Origin: Olsenella uli
GTDB taxonomy: Bacteria; Actinomycetota; Coriobacteriia; Coriobacteriales; Atopobiaceae
DNA length: 5,092 bases
Reading direction: 5' to 3'
Assembly (NCBI RefSeq): GCF_901212655.1
Contig: NZ_CAAKON010000054.1
Coordinates: forward strand, 4,159 to 9,250
Position 1 is the stretch's first letter, and every line of letters starts with the position of its first letter. A program made the translations under genes and the position numbers. The notes beneath the pieces are model-generated. The model saw only the letters and a list, made by a program, of their open reading frames with translations, was not told the origin of the DNA and searched no databases. Of the stretch, positions 1 through 5,092 are shown one piece after another.

Positions 1-90
1 GAGCCACCTCACACGATGAAAGTGGGTAAAAATGCCAATCGTTATCAATGGAGAATCGCTTTTCTGCGATTACTACTCTCAATGGATTAG
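1..90 (+). pseudogene. Possible 3' tail of a second, oppositely oriented hsdS copy (partial)
   Basis: Reading frame 1 is open from the window edge to a TAG at 88-90. It begins Glu-Pro-Pro-His-Thr-Met and overlaps the start of the recombinase gene by 59 bp. The first seven bases, GAGCCAC, are the reverse complement of 975-981 and fall in the same codon phase as the Glu-Pro that follows LITLHQR near the end of the minus-strand HsdS. I infer that the bases just left of the window encode LITLHQR on the plus strand, so this frame would be the C-terminal tail of another HsdS or HsdS fragment. The evidence is thin: a 7-bp match and an open frame of 29 codons, which is not rare by chance. The stretch could equally be only the leader of the recombinase gene. 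Confidence 0.35.
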
Positions 91-958
91 CGTCTACAAA
101 GAAGGAGCCATCCGTGAGGTCACCATGGGAAAGTATCGGCTCACGCAGTCTTGGCTCGCCAAGCTGATTCCAGACCTCAAGATAAAAGATCTCGACCGGA
201 CCTCGTACCAGCAGCTCATCAATGCTTACGCAGAGCATCATGAGCGGCAGACAACCATGGACTTTCACCATCAGCTTAAAGGGGCGATCCTTGACGCAGT
301 TGACGAAGGACTCATTCCCCGCGACCCTACGCGCAAGGCCATCATCAAAGGAAAACAGCCGCGTGCGAAAAAGATCAAGTATCTCAACCAGTTTGAGCTT
401 CATGCCATGCTCGGTGACCTCGACTTATCGGGTGGGCCAAGTTGGGATTGGCTTATTCTCATAGTCGCTAAAACGGGCCTGCGCTTCTCCGAAGCCCTTG
501 GACTTACTCCCGAAGACTTCGACTTCGCCCATCAAACACTCTCGGTGAACAAGACCTGGGATTACAAGAACGGCGGCGGATTCGTCCCCACGAAAAACGC
601 CTCATCGGTGCGGAAGGTTCAACTCGACTGGCAACTCATCATGCAACTTTCTGGACTGCTCAAAGACCTTTCGCCGACTGAGCCTATATTTGTGAAGGGA
701 AAGGTCTATAACTCGACGGCTAACAGCGTTTTAGCGCGCCACTGCAAGAATATTGGCGTGCCCATCATATCCGTCCACGGGCTGCGGCATACGCATGCAT
801 CACTTCTGCTGTTTGCAGGTGTCTCCATCGCCAGCGTATCCCGAAGGCTCGGCCATGCAAGCATGACCACCACTCAGGAAACCTATCTGCACGTCATTCA
901 AGAGCTCGAGAATAAGGACATTGACATTGTCATGAGGGCGCTTTCGACTCTTATTTAG
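32..958 (+). CDS. Tyrosine recombinase, probably the hsdS DNA invertase
   Basis: This is a 308-residue site-specific recombinase of the phage integrase/XerC-XerD family, a cytoplasmic enzyme that cuts and rejoins DNA through a 3'-phosphotyrosine link. Residues about 10-105 form an alpha-helical SAM-like core-binding domain. There is no room for a separate N-terminal arm-binding domain, as in simple Xer-like invertases. Residues about 117-300 form the catalytic domain, with the full set of active-site residues visible: Arg151 in TGLRFSEALGL, Lys188 in PTKNASS, His249 and Arg252 in HGLRH, His275 in RRLGHAS, and the nucleophile Tyr285 in QETYLHV. The protein looks intact and active. The ATG at 32 has only a weak ribosome-binding site (AGTGGG, 21-26). 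The gene converges on hsdS and the stop codons overlap by 4 bp, which points to hsdS rearrangement as its job rather than prophage integration. No excisionase gene is visible. The family call is firm; the substrate is inferred from context. Confidence 0.93.
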   Translation: MPIVINGESLFCDYYSQWISVYKEGAIREVTMGKYRLTQSWLAKLIPDLKIKDLDRTSYQQLINAYAEHHERQTTMDFHHQLKGAILDAVDEGLIPRDPTRKAIIKGKQPRAKKIKYLNQFELHAMLGDLDLSGGPSWDWLILIVAKTGLRFSEALGLTPEDFDFAHQTLSVNKTWDYKNGGGFVPTKNASSVRKVQLDWQLIMQLSGLLKDLSPTEPIFVKGKVYNSTANSVLARHCKNIGVPIISVHGLRHTHASLLLFAGVSIASVSRRLGHASMTTTQETYLHVIQELENKDIDIVMRALSTLI

Positions 959-1557
959 CCTGTACCAGCAAACCGTGGCTCACGCTGATGAAGGGTGATG
1001 AGGTTATCGAGATGCAGGAAAACCAATCCGACAGCCTCCTGTTCGCGCATGGAGGGCATCAAGAGAACAACATCGGCTAGGGTATCCTGCGACACATTGA
1101 TATGTTGAGCACCCTGAGCTCTGTGAGTAATTTGCTCGCGAATAAAAGAGGAGCCAAGAAGATATTTAATGAAAATAGGGTTAAACTCACCGACTATTTT
1201 GCCTCTTATCACGAATCCTCCGAAAGCGGATGAAACATGCTGGTCAAGATACACGTTCGACGTTCCGGCATCCTCCTGATTTTCCGAGCTGCGCTGAAAC
1301 AGTACATCACCGTACTCAACACAATAGCGGCTAGCTTCTTCGCAATTCAGGCGAGCTTTGCCCCTTACTGTCTCGTGCGTAATGAATTCATCATCAAGAA
1401 CATCCATGACACTGATAAGCGGAATCCCGCTTCCAAATGACTCGCTGGAGCCATTAAAACCATTTTGGAAAAGAAGCAGTTCTCCCAACTTACGCTGTTC
1501 CCAAGGGTCAGTGAATCCCTTGAAGCGGATTTCTGGGGTATTTTGTTTCTCTGCCAT
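955..1557 (-). CDS. hsdS: Type I R-M specificity subunit, half-length (single TRD)
   Basis: HsdS chooses the DNA sequence that the HsdM/HsdS methyltransferase, and HsdR when present, acts on. This copy has 200 residues against about 400 for a typical HsdS. Residues 9-27 contain the family signature FKGFTDPWEQRKLGEL that opens a TRD. Residues about 28-165 form one TRD with the usual GIPLISVMDV, GDVLFQRSSE and INVSQDTL segments. Residues about 170-193 are the start of the central conserved helix (REQEAVGLVFLHLDNLITLHQRE). The protein then ends with PRFAGTG and a stop, so most of the helix and the second TRD are missing. I chose the ATG at 1557: GGTGGTGAG sits just upstream at 1562-1570, hsdM ends 2 bases before it at 1559, and an earlier ATG at 1662 would only read through the end of hsdM out of frame. 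The sampled GC content (about 46%) is well below that of hsdM. The shortening is best explained by recombination at the central repeat. The gene may still work as a dimer of half-subunits. Confidence 0.9.
   Translation of the reverse strand: MAEKQNTPEIRFKGFTDPWEQRKLGELLLFQNGFNGSSESFGSGIPLISVMDVLDDEFITHETVRGKARLNCEEASRYCVEYGDVLFQRSSENQEDAGTSNVYLDQHVSSAFGGFVIRGKIVGEFNPIFIKYLLGSSFIREQITHRAQGAQHINVSQDTLADVVLLMPSMREQEAVGLVFLHLDNLITLHQREPRFAGTG
1477..1533 (-). repeat. hsdS 5' conserved segment, candidate second recombination site
   Basis: These bases encode HsdS residues 9-27, containing FKGFTDPWEQRKLGEL. In full-length HsdS proteins of this type the motif occurs twice, at the start of each TRD, and in multi-copy hsdS loci the matching DNA is a common site of exchange between copies. 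Only one copy lies in this window, so its repeat status is inference from family knowledge. If the proposed plus-strand hsdS copy lies to the left, inversion here would swap the whole TRD, whereas inversion at 975-981 would flip only the recombinase gene and the short protein tails. Confidence 0.3.
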
Positions 1558-1558
1558 G

Positions 1559-4120
1559 CTACTCACCACCCAACAGCTTGCGCAGCTCGGCAATGCCCGC
1601 CATGTCGTACTCACTGCCCGTAAGCTGCCCCAACATGTCTGCCAGCTGGCTTTCTGCATCATCTATCTGGTTGCACACGTCCGAGTAAGTTGTCGCGTAT
1701 TTGGCGTTAAGCGCAGCTACCTTCGCGATGAAGTCGCTCACAACGGTTTCGGGAAGGGCCAGAAGCTCGGCCTGCAGCGGCTCTATCCACTTGGCGGCCA
1801 GCAGATCGTCGCACTGGTCGTCGGTCAGACCCTCGATGACCTCCTTGGTCGTCTCCTCAAGGGCCATTCTCGCTTCCTTGTTCTCCTTCTTGAGGCTTTT
1901 CTCCTCATCGAGCAGCGCCTGCGCACGAACCAGACCTTGCTCGAAATCGTTTTCAGGGCGCTTTCCGATAGCCTTCACAGCCTTCTTGAGCTCAGCCGCC
2001 ACAAACGAACCTTCGTCGTTGACAGCAGCAGAGGATCCCTTGTCCTCCTCGTCGAAGCTTTCGAGAATCTCGTCTATCTCCTGCGATATCTCGCTTAGGC
2101 GGGAATCACGGGAAGTGATCTCCTTGACGTCTTCGGCAAGCAGTTGCTCTTGCACAAGCGCAAACGGCAGGATGCGGCCAGCCCAGCCGTCCTGCACCTC
2201 GACGTCTTTGCCGTTCTTCTTCTTGACCACCATATTCGGGTCCACCTTGCGCACAGCGCCTTTCCCCTCGGTCTGGATGACCTCCAGGTCGCCGGAGATT
2301 CCCACCCAGGCATCGTCGAGCGCCTGGTAGGCGTCGTAGCCGTCGATCAGGGCTGTGCTCGCCAGCGCGTCTTTCAAAAGCGCCGCGATGGCCTCTTCCT
2401 CCGCCACGGTATCGACTTCAGCGGCAGCGTCCACCAAACGGCTTCGCAGCGTGGCCGGTAAATGGCTTGTCGCATCCCGATAGCCGCCCAAGAAGGCGCG
2501 GACGTCGGCGTTTTCCTTCGCTACATGCGCAATGTCGTCGGTCGCGGGCGCAAGACACGAACCATCGGCGTCGCGGTAGAGTTGCCCTTTGAGGCTCGGC
2601 CATACTTTCCAGTAGCGTTCGAGCGCGTCGACCTCGGCCTTCGGCACGCCGCCGAACATGGTGGCGTACACGTCCCAGCTTTCGGCGGCCGCGCTCGAGT
2701 CCACGTAGCGCGGGATGTTGAGGTTATAGTCGTTGGCACGAATCTCGTCGATGGGAACCAGGCGGCTGAACTTGTCGACGGTCGCGTTCGTTGTCACTGC
2801 GTCAACGATACGCTTGATGTCACTTGCCCTCAGCTTGTTGTTCTTGCCCTCTTTCACGAAGTGCTTGGAGGCGTCCACCACCAAGACGTCGCTCGTCTCG
2901 CGCTGCTTGCGCAGCACCATGACGATGGTGGGGATGCCCGTGCCGAAGAAGATATTGGCAGGAAGTCCGATGATTGCCTGAATATGGCGGTTCTCCACCA
3001 GGTTCTTGCGAATGGCGCCCTCCTCGCCGCCGCGGAACAGCACGCCGTGGGGCAGGACGATGCACATGATGCCGTCGGGGCGCAGGTGGTATAGGTCGTG
3101 CAGCAAAAAGGCATAGTCGGCTTTGGACTTCGGCGCCACGCCGAACTTGAAGCGCGGATCGAGCTCCTTGTCTTCCGAATCCCAGTTCTGGGAGTACGGC
3201 GGGTTCGACACCACGGCATCGACGAACAGCGGGTCGTAGGTCTCATCCTTGTTCTCGACGGTGTCGAACCAGGGCCAGTCGTCCTCGAGCGTGTCGCCAT
3301 TGCGTGCCACGATGTTGTCGGGAAGAATTCCGCGCATGACCAGATTCATACGCGTGAGGTTGTAGGTGTTTTCCTTGAGCTCCTGCGCATAATACTTGAT
3401 GGAGTCCGGGTCGCCGTTGCGTCGTGCCACGGCCTTGCCGATATTGATAAGCAGCGAGCCCGAGCCGCTCGTGGGGTCGTAGATGGTGATGTTCTCGCGT
3501 CCGGCCAGGTGCCACGAGACTATCTCGCTCATGAGCATGGACACCTCGTGCGGCGTGTAGAACTCTCCCGCTTTCTTGCCAGCGTTGGCGGCGAAGTTGC
3601 TGATAAGGTACTCGTAGATGAAGCCGAGCACATCGTAGTCCTGGCGACCGTCCATCGGGATATCCTTGATGAGGTAGATGAGGTCGCGGGCTGCCTTGGA
3701 CTGGCTGCGCGCATCGGTTCCTAGCTTGGAGAGACCGGTCCGCAGCGTGTCGAAGATGCCGTCGAAAACGCGTTTGCGCGCCGGGTCGATATTGCGGCTA
3801 AACGCGTTGAGCGCGTCGCGCACGTTCGAAATCTCGAAGTCGCCGCCCTTGGCGACCCAGGTGGAGAAGAGGTTCTCGTAGGCGATGAAGTAGCCGCACT
3901 CGCCCTTGACGAACTCGACCGTTTCTTCGTCGTCTTCCACGAGGCTCGGCAAATCCTCCTCGGCGAAGTCGCGCGCCTTCAGGCGAGCGACTTCGGTTTC
4001 GGAGAGAAACTTGTAGAAGATGAAGCCCAGGATGTAATCCTTGTATTCATTTGCCTCGATTTTCGAGCGCATCTTGTTGGCGGATTCCCATATCTTTGAT
4101 GCCAATTGCTGCTTGTTCAT
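1559..4120 (-). CDS. hsdM: Type I R-M methyltransferase subunit with long C-terminal extension
   Basis: HsdM transfers a methyl group from S-adenosylmethionine to N6 of adenine and forms the M2S1 methyltransferase with HsdS. The protein has 853 residues. Residues about 5-150 are the HsdM N-terminal helical domain (IWESANKMRSKI, KDYILGFIFYKFLSE). The catalytic domain spans about 160-475, with EFYTP at 186-190, the SAM-binding motif I DPTSGSG at 215-221 and the N6-adenine motif IV NPPY at 306-309. Further family marks are LPHGVLFRGGEEGAIR (356-371), NIFFGTGIPTIVMVLRK (389-405) and YNLNIPRYV (465-473). Residues about 476-853 are an extension not found in the roughly 520-residue enterobacterial enzymes. 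It contains a WDVYATMFGG segment, a basic patch near VVKKKNGKD (631-639) and acidic, coiled-coil-like stretches at about 655-695 and 730-765. The ATG at 4120 abuts the TAG of the upstream gene with no gap; GAGGG at 4128-4132 is a good ribosome-binding site. All key motifs are intact, so the enzyme should be active. Confidence 0.96.
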   Translation of the reverse strand: MNKQQLASKIWESANKMRSKIEANEYKDYILGFIFYKFLSETEVARLKARDFAEEDLPSLVEDDEETVEFVKGECGYFIAYENLFSTWVAKGGDFEISNVRDALNAFSRNIDPARKRVFDGIFDTLRTGLSKLGTDARSQSKAARDLIYLIKDIPMDGRQDYDVLGFIYEYLISNFAANAGKKAGEFYTPHEVSMLMSEIVSWHLAGRENITIYDPTSGSGSLLINIGKAVARRNGDPDSIKYYAQELKENTYNLTRMNLVMRGILPDNIVARNGDTLEDDWPWFDTVENKDETYDPLFVDAVVSNPPYSQNWDSEDKELDPRFKFGVAPKSKADYAFLLHDLYHLRPDGIMCIVLPHGVLFRGGEEGAIRKNLVENRHIQAIIGLPANIFFGTGIPTIVMVLRKQRETSDVLVVDASKHFVKEGKNNKLRASDIKRIVDAVTTNATVDKFSRLVPIDEIRANDYNLNIPRYVDSSAAAESWDVYATMFGGVPKAEVDALERYWKVWPSLKGQLYRDADGSCLAPATDDIAHVAKENADVRAFLGGYRDATSHLPATLRSRLVDAAAEVDTVAEEEAIAALLKDALASTALIDGYDAYQALDDAWVGISGDLEVIQTEGKGAVRKVDPNMVVKKKNGKDVEVQDGWAGRILPFALVQEQLLAEDVKEITSRDSRLSEISQEIDEILESFDEEDKGSSAAVNDEGSFVAAELKKAVKAIGKRPENDFEQGLVRAQALLDEEKSLKKENKEARMALEETTKEVIEGLTDDQCDDLLAAKWIEPLQAELLALPETVVSDFIAKVAALNAKYATTYSDVCNQIDDAESQLADMLGQLTGSEYDMAGIAELRKLLGGE

Positions 4121-4954
4121 CTAGTTTCCCTCGCTTCGATACACTTGGTTGAGTGTTTTTCCGTCGTCGCTTACCCATTCGGTCCAGCCGTTCTGGCTGC
4201 CGCCGAGCACGAACACTGCCGCGGCGCTGGGCGTCGGAAACTCGAGATCGTCGGCGAGCTCTGCGATACCGTCCGAATCGCCGAAGATCTCCCTGCGAGC
4301 GGCCGCGACGGCCGCGTTTTTCAGCACGGGTCTCGAGAGGTTCACTTTCGAGCCAGCGAGCACGGTGAAGTGCCCGGTGGCCTTGTTGTAGTGCCCCGCC
4401 CTGCGTATGCCGTTCTTCTTCGTGTGGAAGACCGCCGGCGCACCTGCCGGACCCTGGTCGACTCTGTCGAGGTCGTACCCCAGAGCTGCCATCCTGAAGA
4501 GGATCCTATCGTGCAGGCGTTCGACGGCCTCTTCCTTGTACGGGTCGACGTAGGGCTTGGGCGTCGCCGAGTTGTCGGTCTCGTACGAGCCGTGGGTACG
4601 CACGTAGTCGATGGCCTTCGCCTCGAGAACGTCCAGTGCGTCCCTGCTGATGTTCTGGTCGTCATCGAGAAACATAACGGCCTTGTTCCAGAACTCCTTC
4701 TTCGCCTTGTGCGCGTCGAGCCGGGCGATGCCCTGGGTCGTCTGCCCCGCGTAGACGCGGCTCACGTTGCCGTGGTCCTCGTCGAGCAGGTAGTAGACGC
4801 CGCGCTGTGGGATGTTCGGCAGCGACTTCGCCTCGGCGAGGTCTTCCCTCGGAATGACGACGGTCACAAGCGACTCGCCGTCGATGCGACAGATGCGGAT
4901 GCGGTCCGGCTGCGCGTCTATGAGCTGGACGGTGAGAGTCTTGACCCGGATCAT
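4121..4954 (-). CDS. GIY-YIG nuclease-fold protein with C-terminal DUF4357-like domain
   Basis: The protein has 277 residues when started at the ATG at 4954. Residues about 50-130 form a GIY-YIG domain: GVYYLL at 52-57 and VYAGQT at 67-72 stand for the two named motifs, Arg78 in GIARLDAH and Glu111 in DVLEAKAI match the catalytic arginine and metal-binding glutamate, and Asn128 lies in TDNSATP. The second motif reads Tyr-Ala-Gly instead of Tyr-Ile-Gly; the first tyrosine and the glycine are kept. Residues about 196-270 resemble DUF4357: FTVLAGSKV, then TPSAAAVFVLGGSQNGWTEW and DGKTLNQVYR. Proteins with this pair of domains are often found near R-M genes, but their role is not established to my knowledge; DNA nicking or cleavage is the reasonable guess. 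An earlier ATG at 4993 is open in frame, but it would overlap the upstream gene by 37 bp; AAGGGGG at 4962-4968 favours 4954. The gene is followed directly by hsdM with no gap, so the two are surely co-transcribed. Confidence 0.87.
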   Translation of the reverse strand: MIRVKTLTVQLIDAQPDRIRICRIDGESLVTVVIPREDLAEAKSLPNIPQRGVYYLLDEDHGNVSRVYAGQTTQGIARLDAHKAKKEFWNKAVMFLDDDQNISRDALDVLEAKAIDYVRTHGSYETDNSATPKPYVDPYKEEAVERLHDRILFRMAALGYDLDRVDQGPAGAPAVFHTKKNGIRRAGHYNKATGHFTVLAGSKVNLSRPVLKNAAVAAARREIFGDSDGIAELADDLEFPTPSAAAVFVLGGSQNGWTEWVSDDGKTLNQVYRSEGN

Positions 4955-4956
4955 GC

Positions 4957-5092
4957 TCACGCCCCCTTCTTCGCGAGCTCTTCGATCATGCACGTGCGCA
5001 CGAAGGCGGAGAAGCTCATACCCCGGAGGGCCGCCTCTTCCTTCGCAGCGTCACGCAGGGTATCGGGGATGCGCAGGGTCACGGAGACCTGG
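4957..5092 (-). CDS. Ribbon-helix-helix (CopG/Arc-like) protein, 3' part only
   Basis: The last 44 codons before a TGA at 4957-4959 are visible; the start lies beyond the right edge. The peptide reads VSVTLRIPDTLRDAAKEEAA followed by LRGMSFSAFVRTCMIEELAK. This is the RHH pattern: a short beta strand with alternating polar residues (VSVTLRIP), a first helix (DTLRDAAKEEAALRG) and a second helix opening with the usual Ser/Phe turn (MSFSAFVRTCMIEELAKK). RHH proteins bind DNA as dimers through the strand and often repress their own operon or act as antitoxins. The gene is the first visible member of the operon, 2 bp ahead of the GIY-YIG gene, so it may be the operon's regulator or an antitoxin-like partner of the nuclease-fold protein. 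With only the C-terminal part visible, a HicB-type or plasmid-type origin cannot be told apart. Confidence 0.75.
   Translation of the reverse strand, partial: QVSVTLRIPDTLRDAAKEEAALRGMSFSAFVRTCMIEELAKKGA
4962..4968 (-). promoter_or_regulatory. Ribosome-binding site deciding the GIY-YIG gene start
   Basis: On the minus strand AAGGGGG lies 7 bases before the ATG at 4954. It sits inside the last codons of the upstream RHH gene, whose TGA is 2 bases before that ATG, which suggests translational coupling. The alternative ATG at 4993 would require most of its leader to be read out of frame inside the RHH gene. Confidence 0.6.

Larger units (their letters stand above)
1..981. repeat. Candidate inverted repeat flanking the recombinase gene (arms 1-7 and 975-981)
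   Basis: The left arm, 1-7, reads GAGCCAC; the right arm, 975-981, reads GTGGCTC, its exact reverse complement. The right arm lies in the codons for Glu193-Pro194 of HsdS, directly after the LITLHQR segment, which is a common place for recombination in shuffling hsdS genes. The left arm starts at the window edge, so the true repeat probably extends further left into unseen DNA. The match fails at the next base on the inner side (C at 8 against G in the hsdS strand), which would set the inner boundary of the repeat. Seven bases alone are weak evidence; position and reading phase make the match more interesting than a random one. Confidence 0.4.

Noticed and set aside
8..996. Weak direct similarity between CTCACACGATGAAAGTGGG (8-26) and CTCACGCTGATGAAGGG (980-996)
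   Set aside because: It needs gaps and mismatches to align and has the wrong orientation for an inversion site; probably chance.
940..1000. Possible bidirectional terminator between the recombinase gene and hsdS
   Set aside because: The coding regions overlap by 4 bp, and I see no GC-rich hairpin followed by a T-run on either strand.
1558..1662. Longer hsdS reading frame starting at the ATG at 1662
   Set aside because: The extra 35 residues are an out-of-frame reading of the hsdM end, rich in Trp, Ser and Cys; the family signature and ribosome-binding site fit the ATG at 1557.
1358..3724. Several long plus-strand open frames opposite hsdS and hsdM
   Set aside because: They lie antisense to clearly conserved domains, carry no recognisable motifs and lack plausible ribosome-binding sites; long antisense frames are expected in GC-rich coding DNA.
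4955..4993. Longer start of the GIY-YIG gene at 4993
   Set aside because: The added residues are the out-of-frame end of the RHH gene; AAGGGGG at 4962-4968 supports the ATG at 4954.

Overview
The window is an accessory defence locus. It holds most of a Type I restriction-modification (R-M) operon on the minus strand, running right to left, and a tyrosine recombinase gene on the plus strand that meets the operon tail to tail. No hsdR (motor/nuclease subunit) is present. The genome looks moderately GC-rich (sampled blocks of hsdM about 58%, of the GIY-YIG gene about 65%). Together with the style of the HsdM and HsdS proteins this fits an anaerobic, gut-type actinobacterium, perhaps of the Coriobacteriia. 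That is a guess from composition and general family resemblance; there is no rRNA or housekeeping gene to fix it.

Layout, left to right. Bases 1-31 are an edge that may be the 3' end of a second, plus-strand hsdS copy. Bases 32-958 (+) encode a complete tyrosine recombinase with all catalytic residues. Bases 955-1557 (-) encode a half-length HsdS with one target-recognition domain (TRD); its stop codon overlaps that of the recombinase by 4 bp. Bases 1559-4120 (-) encode HsdM, an N6-adenine DNA methyltransferase with a long C-terminal extension. Bases 4121-4954 (-) encode a GIY-YIG nuclease-fold protein with a C-terminal DUF4357-like domain. Bases 4957-5092 (-) are the 3' part of a ribbon-helix-helix (RHH) protein gene that runs off the window. 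The four minus-strand genes are separated by 2, 0 and 1 bp, so they are very probably one transcript.

How the genes work together. HsdM and HsdS form the methyltransferase and HsdS sets the DNA target. The recombinase lies against the 3' end of hsdS, exactly where the HsdS central conserved helix (LDNLITLHQRE) is cut off. A 7-bp sequence in that helix, GAGCCAC, recurs in inverted orientation and in the same codon phase as the first 7 bases of the window. This suggests that the recombinase gene lies in an invertible segment between two opposed hsdS copies, i.e. a phase-variable Type I system. Such systems are known in general. The details here that deserve a look are the single-TRD HsdS, the possibility that inversion places the recombinase gene inside the hsd operon, and the GIY-YIG/RHH pair embedded in the operon. 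Essentially the whole window is coding; I found no RNA gene, CRISPR array, insertion sequence or convincing intrinsic terminator.
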